DNA from: Haliea sp.
GTDB taxonomy: Bacteria > Pseudomonadota > Gammaproteobacteria > Pseudomonadales > Halieaceae
Length of the DNA: 64,000 nucleotides
NCBI GenBank assembly: GCA_002692965.1
Contig: NZNC01000019.1
Location: forward strand, 124,001 to 188,000
Direction: 5' to 3'
Shown: positions 28,283 to 37,448 of the stretch, piece by piece
Position numbering within the stretch: position 1 is the stretch's first letter
How the letters are laid out: each line of letters begins with the position of its first letter
Notes under the pieces: generated by a model
Databases searched by the model: none
Seen by the model: only the letters and a program-made list of their open reading frames with translations
Told to the model about the DNA's origin: nothing
Made by a program: the position numbers and the translations under genes

Positions 28283-28915
28283 TCAGAGGGTCTCCTTCAG
28301 GTGGGGCAGCAGGTTGGCCAGCAGACGTGGCTGTGCCGCCGCGGTGGGGTGAATGCCGTCCGCCTGCATCAGGGTGGGGTCGGTGGCGACGCCCTCGAGC
28401 AGGAAGGGCACCAGGCGTGCGCCACTGGCCTCGGCGGCGCTGCGAAAGCTGTCGCGGAAGGCCGCGGTATAGCGGCTGCCGTAGTTGGGGGGAATCTCCA
28501 TGCTCAACAGCAGGACCTTGGCGCCGGCGTTCCGGGCCAGGCTGGCCATGCTGGTCAGGTTGTCGGCGATACGCGCCGGGGGGAAGCCTCGCAGACCGTC
28601 ATTGCCGCCCAATTCGATCAGCACCACGCCGGGGCGGTGTTCATCCAGCAGCCCGGGCAGGCGGCGCAGACCGCCGCCGGTGGTTTCGCCGCTGATGCTG
28701 GCGTTGACTACCCGGACCCCGGGGTGTGACTGCTCCAGCTTCTCTTCCAGCAGCGCCACCCAGCCCTCTTGCAGCGACATGCCATAGGCCGCGCTGATAC
28801 TATCCCCCAGGACCAGCAGCGTGCGCGGCTGTGCGGCCAGCACCTGCATGCTCAGGAGCCAGCAGCATCCGATAGCCAGGAGCGCGCGTACAGAGCGGAA
28901 GAGGTAATGCTGCAT
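28283..28915 (-). CDS. tesA: Exported SGNH/GDSL lysophospholipase/thioesterase TesA
   Basis: Periplasmic esterase with thioesterase, lysophospholipase and arylesterase activity in its family. The 210-residue precursor has a signal peptide ([20 protein letters not shown]), then the four SGNH blocks: [10 protein letters not shown] (Ser39), [22 protein letters not shown] and DGIHPT. ATG 28915 is chosen because it gives a proper signal peptide. The start codon (28913-28915, minus) overlaps that of the divergent ybbA (28914-28916, plus), so promoter and ribosome site of each lie inside the other gene. Divergent tesA/ybbA-ybbP is a conserved order in gammaproteobacteria. Confidence 0.93.
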   Translation of the reverse strand: MQHYLFRSVRALLAIGCCWLLSMQVLAAQPRTLLVLGDSISAAYGMSLQEGWVALLEEKLEQSHPGVRVVNASISGETTGGGLRRLPGLLDEHRPGVVLIELGGNDGLRGFPPARIADNLTSMASLARNAGAKVLLLSMEIPPNYGSRYTAAFRDSFRSAAEASGARLVPFLLEGVATDPTLMQADGIHPTAAAQPRLLANLLPHLKETL

Positions 28916-29579
28916 GATCAAGGTAGACAATCTCCACAAACGCGTGCCCATGGCTGGCGGTGAGCTGGAGATACTGAAAGGGATCACACTGGAAATCAAG
29001 TCGGGGGAAAGCGTCGCCATCGTCGGCGCCTCCGGCTCCGGCAAGTCGACACTGCTGGGCCTGCTCGCCGGCCTCGACGACGTCAGCAGCGGGCGGGTGG
29101 TCATCGACGGAACCGAACTGAGCGCGCTGGACGAGGATGCCCGGGCGCTGTTCCGCGGCCAGCGGGTCGGCTTCGTGTTCCAGTCCTTCCAGCTGCTGCC
29201 GGCACTGACGGCCCTGGAAAACGTCATGCTGCCACTCGAACTGCAGGGGCAGCGACAGGCGCAACGGGATGCCAGGACCTTCCTCGAGCGGGTCGGCCTG
29301 GGGGAGCGCATGCACCACTACCCGCGCCAGCTTTCCGGCGGTGAGCAGCAGCGGGTGGCCATAGCGCGGGCCTTTGCTGCACGCCCCGATATTCTCTTCG
29401 CCGATGAGCCCACCGGCAACCTGGACACCGCGACCGGTGCACGCGTGATCGAGCTGCTGTTCGAACTCAACCGGGAGGAGGCCACCACCCTGGTGCTGGT
29501 GACCCACGACCTGGGCCTGGCGGAGCGCTGCGAGACCTGCCTGCGCCTGGACAGTGGCCGCCTGGTCGAGGAGGGCTGA
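28914..29579 (+). CDS. ybbA: ABC transporter ATPase of the LolD/YbbA type
   Basis: A 221-residue nucleotide-binding subunit. Walker A is GASGSGKST (38-46), the Q-loop is [17 protein letters not shown], the signature is [14 protein letters not shown] and Walker B is [12 protein letters not shown]. This close similarity to MacB/LolD ATPases marks it as the partner of the FtsX-type permease encoded next. Its pairing with tesA in divergent order is the YbbA-YbbP arrangement; the transported substrate is not known. GAGG lies 9 bases before the ATG. Confidence 0.93.
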   Translation: MIKVDNLHKRVPMAGGELEILKGITLEIKSGESVAIVGASGSGKSTLLGLLAGLDDVSSGRVVIDGTELSALDEDARALFRGQRVGFVFQSFQLLPALTALENVMLPLELQGQRQAQRDARTFLERVGLGERMHHYPRQLSGGEQQRVAIARAFAARPDILFADEPTGNLDTATGARVIELLFELNREEATTLVLVTHDLGLAERCETCLRLDSGRLVEEG

Positions 29580-29582
29580 GGG

Positions 29583-32057
29583 GTGTCGATGACGGCGAGC
29601 CGGATGCTGGTCCGGGACTGGCGCGGCGGTGAGCTGGGGATCCTGATGGCGGCGCTGGTACTGGCGGTGGCCCTGGTCTCGGGCATCAGCGCCTTCACTG
29701 CACGGCTGCAGGGTGCGCTGGAGCAGGAGAGCCATCGTTTCCTCGCTGCGGACAGGGTGGTGCGCAGCGCCGAGGCATTGCCGGAATCCTGGCTGGAGGA
29801 AGCCGCCGGGCGCGGGCTCGCCGTGGCCCAGACCCTGAGTTTCCCTTCCATGGTCTATGTCGGTGAGGAGGGCATGGTGCTGGCTTCGGTCAAGGCCGTG
29901 AGTGCGGCCTACCCCCTGCGCGGGGTGCTGCGCTACAGCGCAGAACCCTTTGGGGAGGTTCGCGAAGCCGGTGCCGGCCCGGGCCGCGGCGAGGTCTGGC
30001 TGGACTCGCGCCTGTTTCCACTGCTCGGCGTGGCGATTGGTGACAGCGTCGCGGTGGGCGACGCCGAGTTCCGGGTGACTGCCGCCGCGCGCACCGAGCC
30101 CGATCAAAGCGCCTCGTTCCTGTCATTCGGGCCCCGGGTGCTGATGCACTACGCGGATCTCGCGGCAACCCGGGTGGTCCAGCCCGGCTCGCGGGTGGAG
30201 TACCGGCAGCTCTTCGCCGGGCCGGCGACCGTCCTGGATGCCTTCGTCGACTGGCTGGAGCCGCAGCTGGGGGATCGTCAGCGCCTGCTCAGTGTCGACA
30301 GCGCCCAGCCCCGCCTCGGCCGCGCGCTGGAGCGGGCGGAGCGCTTTCTGCTCCTCGCCGGCAGCCTCGGGGTCGTGCTGGCAGGCGTCGCCATTGCCCT
30401 GGCGGCGCGCCGCTTCAGCGAGCGACATACCGATTACGTGGCCATCATGAAAAGCCTGGGGGCCACCGCCGGTGTTATCGGCTGGCTCTACGGGCGCAGT
30501 CTGCTGCTACTCGGTGGCGTTGCAACGGCTCTCGGTTGCGCCCTGGGTTGGGCGCTGCAGGCCGGCTTCTTCGCGCTGTTTGCCGATCAGCTCCCGGTGC
30601 AGCCCGGACCCTCCGGCTGGCGACCCTACGGTATTGGCACCCTGACCGCCCTGGTCTGTCTGCTCAGCTTCGCCTGGCCGCCCCTGCGTCGCTTGAGCCA
30701 GGCGAGTCCCCTGCGGGTGCTGCGCCGGGACATGCCCCTGGAGCAGCGGCGCAGCCTGCGTGACTATGCCGTTGGTCTGCTCGCGGTTACCGGTCTGATG
30801 TGGTGGTACAGCCGCGACCTGCTGCTTACGGGGGCCGTGCTCGCGGGCCTGGGAGTGACTGTCGGCCTGGGGCTGGTGCTCGCCCTGACGCTGCTGCGCG
30901 GCGGCCGCCTGGTGGGCATGAGTGCGGGCAGCATCTGGCGCCTGGCGCTGGCGGGCCTGCAGCGGCGGGGCGCCGCCAACGCCGTGCAGGTGGTGATCTT
31001 TGCCATGGCCATCATGCTGTTGCTGGTCCTGGTGCTGGTGCGCACCTCGCTGATCGACACCTGGCAGACGCAGCTGCCCGCGGACGCGCCGAACCACTTT
31101 CTGATCAACATTGCCCCGGAAGACGTGCAGGGTGTCGAGCAGGCCCTGCGGCGGGCGGAGATCGACAGCGCACCGCTGTACCCGATGATCCGCGGGCGGG
31201 CGATGGCGGTCAACGGCAGCGAGTTGCCGCGGCGGGACGAGACAGAAGAGGGGCCGCGTCAGCGGGAGGCGAACCTGACCTGGTCGGAAGACCTGCCCGA
31301 GGGCAACCAGCTGCTGGCGGGAGAGTGGTGGCCCCCGGGGAGCGACAGCGCGGAGGTGTCGGTGGAGGAGGAGTTTGCCCAGCGCATGGGGCTGACCCTG
31401 GGGGATCGGGTCACCTTCCTGGTTGGCGCACGCAGCCTGGAAGCCACCGTGAGCAGCATTCGCGCAGTCGACTGGCAGAGTTTCAACCCCAACTTCTGGC
31501 TGGTTTTTCCGCCGCGTCTGTTGAATGACTTTCCGGCCACCTTCATGACCAGCTTTCACCTGGCGGCAGAAGACAAGTCCTTCCTCAATGGCTTCATCCG
31601 CGATTTTCCCACCGTCACGGTGATCGAGATGGATGTGGTGATCGACCAGGTGCGCGGGATTGTCGACCAGGTTTCCGCCGCCGTGGAGCTGGTGCTGCTG
31701 GTGATTCTGGCGGCCGGCGCCCTGGTCCTGGTCGCTGGCGTCCAGGCCTCGGTGGACGCGCGCATGCACGAGAGCGCGATTCTGCGGGCCCTGGGTGCTC
31801 CGCGGCGCCTGTTGCTGGGGGGCTTGCTGATCGAGTTTGCAGCCTTGGGCCTGTTCGCCGGACTGCTGGCGGTTGTCGGTGCCGAGCTCTCGGTGTTCAT
31901 TCTGCAGGAGCAGGCGATGGATCTGCGCTACGCGCCGTCACCCTGGCTGTGGCCACTGGGGCTGTCCGCGGGTGTGCTATTGATCGGGGGTCTGGGTACC
32001 TGGAGTTGCCGGCGCGCTGTGTCCAGCCCGCCCTTGGCGGTGCTGCGGGAACTCTAG
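29583..32057 (+). CDS. ybbP: FtsX-like ABC transporter permease YbbP
   Basis: An 824-residue inner-membrane permease of the FtsX/LolC/MacB fold. It has an N-terminal membrane helix ([20 protein letters not shown]), a large periplasmic domain, a first group of segments ([20 protein letters not shown] onward), a second periplasmic domain and a final group ending [12 protein letters not shown]. Such permeases often move or extract lipids or proteins mechanically rather than through a pore. It starts three bases after the ybbA stop. GTG 29583 has GAGGAGGG 7 bases upstream; ATG 29589, with GAGGGG 5 bases before it, is an equally good alternative. Confidence 0.92.
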   Translation: MSMTASRMLVRDWRGGELGILMAALVLAVALVSGISAFTARLQGALEQESHRFLAADRVVRSAEALPESWLEEAAGRGLAVAQTLSFPSMVYVGEEGMVLASVKAVSAAYPLRGVLRYSAEPFGEVREAGAGPGRGEVWLDSRLFPLLGVAIGDSVAVGDAEFRVTAAARTEPDQSASFLSFGPRVLMHYADLAATRVVQPGSRVEYRQLFAGPATVLDAFVDWLEPQLGDRQRLLSVDSAQPRLGRALERAERFLLLAGSLGVVLAGVAIALAARRFSERHTDYVAIMKSLGATAGVIGWLYGRSLLLLGGVATALGCALGWALQAGFFALFADQLPVQPGPSGWRPYGIGTLTALVCLLSFAWPPLRRLSQASPLRVLRRDMPLEQRRSLRDYAVGLLAVTGLMWWYSRDLLLTGAVLAGLGVTVGLGLVLALTLLRGGRLVGMSAGSIWRLALAGLQRRGAANAVQVVIFAMAIMLLLVLVLVRTSLIDTWQTQLPADAPNHFLINIAPEDVQGVEQALRRAEIDSAPLYPMIRGRAMAVNGSELPRRDETEEGPRQREANLTWSEDLPEGNQLLAGEWWPPGSDSAEVSVEEEFAQRMGLTLGDRVTFLVGARSLEATVSSIRAVDWQSFNPNFWLVFPPRLLNDFPATFMTSFHLAAEDKSFLNGFIRDFPTVTVIEMDVVIDQVRGIVDQVSAAVELVLLVILAAGALVLVAGVQASVDARMHESAILRALGAPRRLLLGGLLIEFAALGLFAGLLAVVGAELSVFILQEQAMDLRYAPSPWLWPLGLSAGVLLIGGLGTWSCRRAVSSPPLAVLREL

Positions 32058-32083
32058 TGGGCTGTGCGGTGGTCCGCGGCGTC

Positions 32084-32108
32084 AGCTCGAGGCGCTCTGC
32101 CTCGGGCT
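32084..32108. terminator. Hairpin between convergent ybbP and TetR genes
   Basis: Bases 32084-32093 pair with 32099-32108 over ten positions, including one G-T pair, around the loop GCTCT. It lies in the 55-bp gap between two converging genes, as a bidirectional terminator would, but lacks a T-run. Confidence 0.4.
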
Positions 32109-32112
32109 GGCC

Positions 32113-32727
32113 TCAGGCGCTGATGCCCTTGAGGAAGGTCTGCACGCCCAGTTCCACCTGGCGTGCCAAATCAATGTGGCGCTGGAACAGATGCGGTGCG
32201 TCGACGCGCAGTGTTGCCAGGCCGTGGATGCCGGCCCAGGCGGCGTTGGTCAGGTAGGCCAGGTCCTGGTCGCGGAACTCGCCCGCGGTGATGCCCTGGC
32301 GCAGAATGGCCTGCACCTGGTGAAAGGTCGCGCGGCTGATTTCCCGCAACTCGGGGTGTTCCTCGACCGGCTGTACCGCGGGCCCGAACATCAGCTTGAA
32401 CATCTCCGGGTAGTCCGCGGCGCAGGCCACATAGCTGTGGGCCAGGGCACAGAGCTGTTCCCGCGGGCAATCGGGGGTGGTGTCCGCGGCTTCCTGAAGG
32501 CGCGCCATCAAACGCCGGTAGCCGCGGGTGGCGACCGCCGCCAGCAGCTCGCCCTTGTCCTCGAAATGCCGGTAGGGAGCCGTCTGGGAAACGCCAATGT
32601 GGCGCGCCAGGGCGCGCAGACTGAGAGCGTCCGCCCCCAGCACTTCCAGCTGTTCCACCGCGGTATCCAGCAGCGCGGAGCGCAGGTTGCCGTGGTGGTA
32701 ACTGCGTGTGGCCGGGGGCGAGGTCAT
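32113..32727 (-). CDS. TetR/AcrR family transcriptional regulator
   Basis: A 204-residue repressor-type protein. The N-terminal helix-turn-helix domain reads [41 protein letters not shown] and [15 protein letters not shown]. The C-terminal ligand-binding half has [11 protein letters not shown] and [15 protein letters not shown], matching the WHG-type TetR C-terminal domain. The ligand and target are unknown. It starts two bases after the mdh stop on the same strand, so it is probably co-expressed with malate dehydrogenase. Confidence 0.93.
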   Translation of the reverse strand: MTSPPATRSYHHGNLRSALLDTAVEQLEVLGADALSLRALARHIGVSQTAPYRHFEDKGELLAAVATRGYRRLMARLQEAADTTPDCPREQLCALAHSYVACAADYPEMFKLMFGPAVQPVEEHPELREISRATFHQVQAILRQGITAGEFRDQDLAYLTNAAWAGIHGLATLRVDAPHLFQRHIDLARQVELGVQTFLKGISA

Positions 32728-32729
32728 GC

Positions 32730-33710
32730 TCAGGGCAGCAGGTGCTGAACGGCGTCGCGTTCTTCCGCCAGTTCCTGCTCGGTGGCAGTCATCTTCTGGC
32801 GGCTGAAGTCACCCACGTCCACGCCCTGGACAATTTCCCAGTCGCCGTTCTTGCAGCGGCAGGGGAAGGAGTAGATCAGGCCTTCGGCGATGTCGTAGGA
32901 GCCGTCGGAGTAGACGCCCATCGAGACCCAGTCGTCACCCTCGGTGCCCAGCGCCCAGGAGCGCATGTGGTCGATCGCCGCGTTGGCGGCGGACGCCGCG
33001 GAGGAGGCACCGCGGGCCTTGATGATGGCCGCGCCGCGCTGCTGCACCGTGGGGATGAAATCGCCCTCGTACCAGTCCTGGTCGATCAGGGAGATGGCCT
33101 TCTGGCCGCTCACTTCGGCATTGAACAGGTCGGGGTACTGGGTCGCGGAGTGGTTGCCCCAGATGGTCATTTTCTTCACGTCGTTGACCGTCTTGCCGGT
33201 CTTCTGGGCAATCTGGGTCATGGCCCGGTTGTGGTCCAGGCGGGTCATGGCGGTGAAGTTGCGCGGGTCGATGTCCGGCGCGTTGCGCTGGGTGATCAGG
33301 GCGTTGGTGTTGGCCGGGTTGCCGACCACCAGCACCTTGATGTTGCGGCTGGCGTTGTCGTTGATCGCCTTGCCCTGGACCGAGAAGATCGCGGCGTTGG
33401 CTTCCAGCAGGTCCTTGCGCTCCATGCCCGGGCCGCGCGGACGGGCGCCCACCAGCAGGGCGTAGTCGGCGTCCTTGAAAGCGACATTGGGGTCGTCGCT
33501 GCAGGTGATGCCGGCGAGCAGGGGGAAGGCGCAGTCATCCAGCTCCATGCGCACGCCCTCGAGAGCTTCCATGGCCGGGGTGATGTCCAGCAGCTGCAGG
33601 ATGATCGGCTGGTCGTCGCCCAGCATGGCGCCGGAGGCGATGCGGAACAGCAGGGCGTAGCCGATCTGGCCGGCGGCGCCGGTAACGGTCACTCGAACGG
33701 GAGATTTCAT
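32730..33710 (-). CDS. mdh: Malate dehydrogenase (NAD)
   Basis: TCA-cycle enzyme that oxidises malate to oxaloacetate. The 326-residue protein has the dinucleotide-binding GAAGQIG (11-17), the substrate-binding [15 protein letters not shown], the catalytic Asp in MTRLDHNRA and the catalytic His in [12 protein letters not shown]. This is the cytosolic-type malate dehydrogenase subgroup (about 326 residues) rather than the E. coli 312-residue type. ATG 33710 precedes a standard N-terminus. It is divergent from ttcA and followed closely by a TetR gene. Confidence 0.96.
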   Translation of the reverse strand: MKSPVRVTVTGAAGQIGYALLFRIASGAMLGDDQPIILQLLDITPAMEALEGVRMELDDCAFPLLAGITCSDDPNVAFKDADYALLVGARPRGPGMERKDLLEANAAIFSVQGKAINDNASRNIKVLVVGNPANTNALITQRNAPDIDPRNFTAMTRLDHNRAMTQIAQKTGKTVNDVKKMTIWGNHSATQYPDLFNAEVSGQKAISLIDQDWYEGDFIPTVQQRGAAIIKARGASSAASAANAAIDHMRSWALGTEGDDWVSMGVYSDGSYDIAEGLIYSFPCRCKNGDWEIVQGVDVGDFSRQKMTATEQELAEERDAVQHLLP

Positions 33711-33760
33711 GGACAGGGAATCCTCGCAACGTGGGGTGTGTGGGTGTTTCAGGGGCGCAC

Positions 33761-33789
33761 ATTGTGTGGGGAAACGGGTGAAAAAACAA
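33761..33789 (-). promoter_or_regulatory. Candidate sigma70 promoter for mdh
   Basis: On the minus strand TTGTTT (33789-33784) and CACAAT (33766-33761) are 17 bases apart, 51 bases before the mdh ATG. Both boxes match consensus only in part. Confidence 0.4.
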
Positions 33790-33825
33790 GCGATTGGCGG
33801 TAAACTAGAGGGCTTTACAGCGACC

Positions 33826-34683
33826 GTGGACCGCAACATCGTGCGCGAACTTTCCCGCAAGGAACGAACCGAGTTCAATAAGCTCCAGAAACGCCTGCGC
33901 CGCAACACGGGCAAGGCCATCGCCGATTACAACATGATCGAAGAGGGCGACCGGGTGATGGTGTGCCTGTCCGGGGGCAAGGACAGCTACGCCATGCTCG
34001 ACGTGTTGATGAACCTGCGCCAGAGTGCGCCGGTGAATTTCGAGCTGGTGGCGGTGAACCTGGACCAGAAGCAGCCGGGCTTTCCGGAGCACGTGCTGCC
34101 CGAGTACCTCGGCGAGCTGGACATCCCCTGGTACATTCTGGAAAAGGATACCTACAGCATCGTTCGCCAGGTAGTGCCCGAGGGCAAGACCACCTGCGGT
34201 ATCTGTTCACGCCTGCGCCGGGGCAGTCTCTACGGCTTCGCCAGCGAGATCGGCGCCACCAAGATCGCTCTCGGTCACCACCGGGACGACATCGTCGAGA
34301 CCCTGTTCCTCAACATGTTCTTTGGCGGTACGCTCAAGGCGATGCCGCCCAAGCTGCTCTCCGACGATGGCCGCAACGTGGTGATCCGTCCCCTGGCGTA
34401 CTGCCGGGAATCCGACCTGGTGGCCTACGCCGACTACAAGGCCTTTCCGATCATCCCCTGCAACCTCTGCGGCTCCCAGGAGAACCTGCAGCGAGTGCAG
34501 ATCAAGCAGATGCTCCACGACTGGGAGCGCCAGTACCCGGGGCGCACCGAGACCATCTTCCGCAGTATCTGCAACGTGGCGCCCTCCCAGCTGGGGGACA
34601 CGGAGCTGTTCGATTTCCGCTCGCTGCGGGCCGAGGTGGATACCGATCTGCACCTGCCCGCCATCCGCGTCGTCAATCTCTAG
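33826..34683 (+). CDS. ttcA: tRNA 2-thiocytidine(32) synthetase TtcA
   Basis: Iron-sulfur enzyme that thiolates cytidine 32 in some tRNAs. The ATP-pyrophosphatase PP-loop SGGKDS is at 49-54; the cluster-binding Cys pairs are CGIC (124/127) and CNLC (212/215). Long blocks such as [15 protein letters not shown] and [18 protein letters not shown] are as in E. coli TtcA. The start is uncertain: GTG 33826 places the conserved NKLQKRLRR near residue 20; GTG 33841 or 33778 are other options. The stop is followed directly by the ccmA ATG with no gap, so it is likely read together with the ccm operon. Confidence 0.93.
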   Translation: MDRNIVRELSRKERTEFNKLQKRLRRNTGKAIADYNMIEEGDRVMVCLSGGKDSYAMLDVLMNLRQSAPVNFELVAVNLDQKQPGFPEHVLPEYLGELDIPWYILEKDTYSIVRQVVPEGKTTCGICSRLRRGSLYGFASEIGATKIALGHHRDDIVETLFLNMFFGGTLKAMPPKLLSDDGRNVVIRPLAYCRESDLVAYADYKAFPIIPCNLCGSQENLQRVQIKQMLHDWERQYPGRTETIFRSICNVAPSQLGDTELFDFRSLRAEVDTDLHLPAIRVVNL

Positions 34684-35292
34684 ATGGCGCCGGAGGGGCC
34701 TCTGCTGGAGGCCGAGGGCCTGGCCCTGGAGCGCGGAGGTCGCCAGTTGTTCCAGGGGCTGTCCCTGTCACTCGGGCGCGGGCAACTGGTGCAGGTCGAG
34801 GGCGCCAATGGCGCCGGCAAGACCAGCCTGCTGCGGATCCTGGCGGGGCTCTCCCGCTACGGCTTCGAGGGGCGGGTCGAGCGCCGCGCGCCGCTGCTCT
34901 ACCTGGGGCATCACGGCGCCGTGAAGGCCCTGCTCACCCCGCGGGAAAATCTGGCCTGGCATATTAGCGGCGAGGCCGAGTGGTGCGACAGCGAGATCGA
35001 GGAGGCGCTCGCCGCGGTCGGGCTCTACGGTTACGAGGATGTGCCCAGCCACGCCCTCTCCGCGGGTCAGCACCGGCGGGTGAACCTGGCCCGTCTTTAC
35101 CTCTCGCGGGCGCCGCTGTGGCTGCTGGACGAGCCCTTCACCGCCATCGACCGGGCCGGGGTCGCCGCTCTCGAGACGCGCCTGGCGGCCCACCTGGGGG
35201 AGGGCGGTGCCGTGCTGCTGACGTCCCACCAGCCGGTGCGGGTGGATCACCCCCTGCAGACCCTGAACCTGGATACCGGGGGGCTGTCATGA
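34684..35292 (+). CDS. ccmA: Cytochrome c maturation ABC ATPase CcmA
   Basis: Nucleotide-binding subunit of the CcmABCD complex that releases heme-loaded CcmE. The 202 residues carry Walker A GANGAGKTS (40-48), the signature ALSAGQHRRVNLARL and Walker B LWLLDEPFTAID. The short length is normal for CcmA. It starts at the base after the ttcA stop, and its stop overlaps the ccmB start (ATGA). This opens a nine-gene ccm operon. Confidence 0.95.
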   Translation: MAPEGPLLEAEGLALERGGRQLFQGLSLSLGRGQLVQVEGANGAGKTSLLRILAGLSRYGFEGRVERRAPLLYLGHHGAVKALLTPRENLAWHISGEAEWCDSEIEEALAAVGLYGYEDVPSHALSAGQHRRVNLARLYLSRAPLWLLDEPFTAIDRAGVAALETRLAAHLGEGGAVLLTSHQPVRVDHPLQTLNLDTGGLS

Positions 35293-35978
35293 GCCGCGTA
35301 CCCGGCAGCGCCGCATTCTGCCTGCGGCTGCTGCGCCGGCAGCTGGTGCTCGGCCTGCGGCGCCCGGTAGAGATCGGCAACCCCCTGCTGTTCTTCGCCA
35401 TCGTGGTGGCGCTGTTTCCCCTCGGCTTGGGTCCGGAGCCCGCGGCCCTGGCGGAGTTTGCGCCGGGCATCCTGTGGATCGTGGCGCTGCTGGCGGGTCT
35501 GCTGACGGCCGATACCGCTTTTCGAAGCGATTACGACGACGGCAGCCTGGAGCAGCTGCTGCTGGCGCCGCAGTCCCTGTATTTTGCCAGCCTGACCTAT
35601 GTGGCCGCCCACTGGTTGCTCACCGGTGTGCTGTTGGCGCTGCTGTCGCCGGTGTTCGCGCTGATGCTGGGTCTGCCGGTGGCCGCGATTCCGACGCTGG
35701 TGCTGAGTCTGCTGCTGGGCACCGGGGTGCTCAGCCTGGTGGGGGGGATCGGCGCGGCTCTGACCGTGGGCTTGCGCCGGGGGGGCATGTTGATCGGCCT
35801 GCTGATCCTGCCTTTTCAGATGCCGGTGCTGATTTTCGGCAGTGGCGCTGTGCAGGCCGCGGTCGACGGTGTCCCGGCGGGGCCCTACCTGGCGCTGCTG
35901 GGTGCCATGCTGTGTCTCGCGGTGGCGCTGGCGCCGCTGGCGATCGCCGCCGGCCTGCGCATCAGCACGGACGCCTGA
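35289..35978 (+). CDS. ccmB: Heme exporter membrane subunit CcmB
   Basis: Membrane partner of CcmA with 229 residues and about six segments. The start SAAFCLRLLRRQLVLGLRRP and the segment NPLLFFAIVVALFPLGLGPE are family-typical, as is the ending LAPLAIAAGLRI. The ATG at 35289 overlaps the ccmA stop by four bases. The next gene, ccmC, begins 68 bp later behind its own promoter, the only clear break in an otherwise overlapping operon. Confidence 0.94.
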   Translation: MSRVPGSAAFCLRLLRRQLVLGLRRPVEIGNPLLFFAIVVALFPLGLGPEPAALAEFAPGILWIVALLAGLLTADTAFRSDYDDGSLEQLLLAPQSLYFASLTYVAAHWLLTGVLLALLSPVFALMLGLPVAAIPTLVLSLLLGTGVLSLVGGIGAALTVGLRRGGMLIGLLILPFQMPVLIFGSGAVQAAVDGVPAGPYLALLGAMLCLAVALAPLAIAAGLRISTDA

Positions 35979-36008
35979 AGCCTGTCGAGAAAATCGTTCC
36001 GCTTTGGA

Positions 36009-36036
36009 TTGTCCGGGCCCCCGGGGTCTGTATAAT
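36009..36036 (+). promoter_or_regulatory. Internal sigma70 promoter just before ccmC
   Basis: TTGTCC (36009-36014) and a perfect TATAAT (36031-36036) are 16 bases apart. The -10 ends only 10 bases before the ccmC ATG, so a transcript starting at the usual distance would have a leader of just a few bases. Confidence 0.65.
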
Positions 36037-36046
36037 TCGGCGCACC

Positions 36047-36784
36047 ATGTGGACTCTCTTTCACAAGTTCGGCTCCCCACCCTGGCTGTATCGTCTGTCC
36101 GGCAGCATATTGCGTTGGCTGCTCCCGCTGACACTGCTGGCCCTGGTGGCCGGTGCCGTCTGGGGCCTGCTGTTCACGCCACCGGATTTTCGCCAGGGCA
36201 ACAGCTACCGCATCATCTACATCCATGTGCCCGCGGCTGTCGTGGCACTGGCGGGCTATTACGTGATGGCCATTGCCGGTGCGATCTCCCTGATCTGGCG
36301 AATGAAGATGGCCGATGTCGCCATGCGCGCCACCGCGCCGGTGGGGGCCGCGCTGACCTTTGTCGCCCTGGTGACCGGGAGTATTTGGGGCAAGCCCACC
36401 TGGGGTACCTGGTGGGTGTGGGATGCGCGGATTACCTCCATGCTGATCCTGCTGTTCCTCTATCTGGGTGTGATTGCCCTCTACGAGGCCTACGAGAACA
36501 AGGCCCTGGCGGCCAAGGCCTGTGCCGTGCTCAGCCTGGTTGGCACGGTGAATATCCCCATTATCTACAAGTCGGTGGACTGGTGGTACAGCCTGCACCA
36601 GCCGGCCTCGATCAAATTTACCGGCGGCACCACCATTGATCCGAGCATGCTCTACCCGCTGCTGTGGATGATCGTGGCCTTTTACGCCCTGTTTACCTGC
36701 TGCCTGCTGCTCAACATGCGCGCCGAGATTCTCGAGCGCGAGTCGCGCACCGCCTGGGTGCGCCGCCTGGCCGCCGGGGAGTGA
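36047..36784 (+). CDS. ccmC: Heme-handling membrane protein CcmC
   Basis: Inner-membrane protein that presents heme to CcmE. The 245-residue product has six segments and the heme-binding tryptophan-rich WWD motif WGTWWVWD (119-126). The two axial His candidates, His60 in IYIHVPAA and His184 in SLHQPAS, fall where the family has them. The ATG at 36047 matches the E. coli N-terminus (MW...). No ribosome site precedes it, in keeping with the TATAAT ten bases upstream. ccmD follows after 8 bp. Confidence 0.96.
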   Translation: MWTLFHKFGSPPWLYRLSGSILRWLLPLTLLALVAGAVWGLLFTPPDFRQGNSYRIIYIHVPAAVVALAGYYVMAIAGAISLIWRMKMADVAMRATAPVGAALTFVALVTGSIWGKPTWGTWWVWDARITSMLILLFLYLGVIALYEAYENKALAAKACAVLSLVGTVNIPIIYKSVDWWYSLHQPASIKFTGGTTIDPSMLYPLLWMIVAFYALFTCCLLLNMRAEILERESRTAWVRRLAAGE

Positions 36785-36792
36785 CACTGTCC

Positions 36793-36999
36793 ATGTATTT
36801 CGAGTCCCTGTCGGCGGCACTGACCATGGATGGCCACGGGGCCTTTGTCTGGTCCGCCTACGCCATCACCGCGGTGGTGCTGGTGGGCATGCTGGTCGCC
36901 CCCTGGCGACGGCAGCGCAGAACCCTGCGGCAGTTGACGGGTCTATTGAAACGCGAGGCAGGGCAGCCGCCCCCCCGCGACAGGTCTCGGGAGGTCTGA
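36793..36999 (+). CDS. ccmD: Small heme exporter protein CcmD
   Basis: A 68-residue single-span membrane protein that helps release heme-loaded CcmE from CcmABC. One hydrophobic helix ([20 protein letters not shown]) is followed by a basic tail starting [10 protein letters not shown], as in the family. ATG 36793 gives [20 protein letters not shown], a typical CcmD start; an in-frame GTG at 36781 overlapping the ccmC stop is possible. Its stop overlaps the ccmE ATG by one base. Confidence 0.93.
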   Translation: MYFESLSAALTMDGHGAFVWSAYAITAVVLVGMLVAPWRRQRRTLRQLTGLLKREAGQPPPRDRSREV

Positions 37000-37448
37000 T
37001 GCATCCGGTTCGTCGACAGCGCCTGTTTCTGGTGCTCTTTATTGTGCTGGTCTCCACCGTGGCGATCAGCCTGGTGGCCTACGCCCTGCGCGGCAACATC
37101 AACCTGTTCTACCCGCCGGTGGAAGTGGCCCAGGGCAAGGCCCCGGTGGGTCAGAAAATCCGCGTCGGCGGCATGGTGGTGGAGGGCAGTGTCCAGCGCA
37201 GCGCCGACAGCCTGGAGGTGCGCTTCGAGGTCACCGATTACGAGGCCACGGTACCGGTGGTCTATACCGGGATCCTGCCGGACCTCTTCGACGAGGGTCA
37301 GGGGGCGGTAGCCGCGGGCAAACTGGACGAGCAGGGCGTCCTGCAGGCCAGTGAAGTCCTCGCCAAGCACGACGAGAACTACATGCCCCCGGAAGTGGCG
37401 GAGGCCCTGGAGGCGTCCAAGCAGCGGCGGATGGAGGCAGGACAATGA
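36999..37448 (+). CDS. ccmE: Periplasmic heme chaperone CcmE
   Basis: Membrane-anchored chaperone that binds heme covalently and carries it to CcmF. The 149-residue protein has an N-terminal anchor ([20 protein letters not shown]), a beta-barrel OB-type domain and the heme-attachment His124 in [13 protein letters not shown] with Tyr128 next to it. The ATG overlaps the ccmD stop (TGATG), and the stop overlaps the ccmF ATG. Confidence 0.96.
   Translation: MHPVRRQRLFLVLFIVLVSTVAISLVAYALRGNINLFYPPVEVAQGKAPVGQKIRVGGMVVEGSVQRSADSLEVRFEVTDYEATVPVVYTGILPDLFDEGQGAVAAGKLDEQGVLQASEVLAKHDENYMPPEVAEALEASKQRRMEAGQ

Noticed and set aside
29583-29591. Frameshift or false start at the ybbA/ybbP junction
   Set aside because: Both GTG 29583 and ATG 29589 are in the same frame with good ribosome sites, so this is only a start choice, not a defect.
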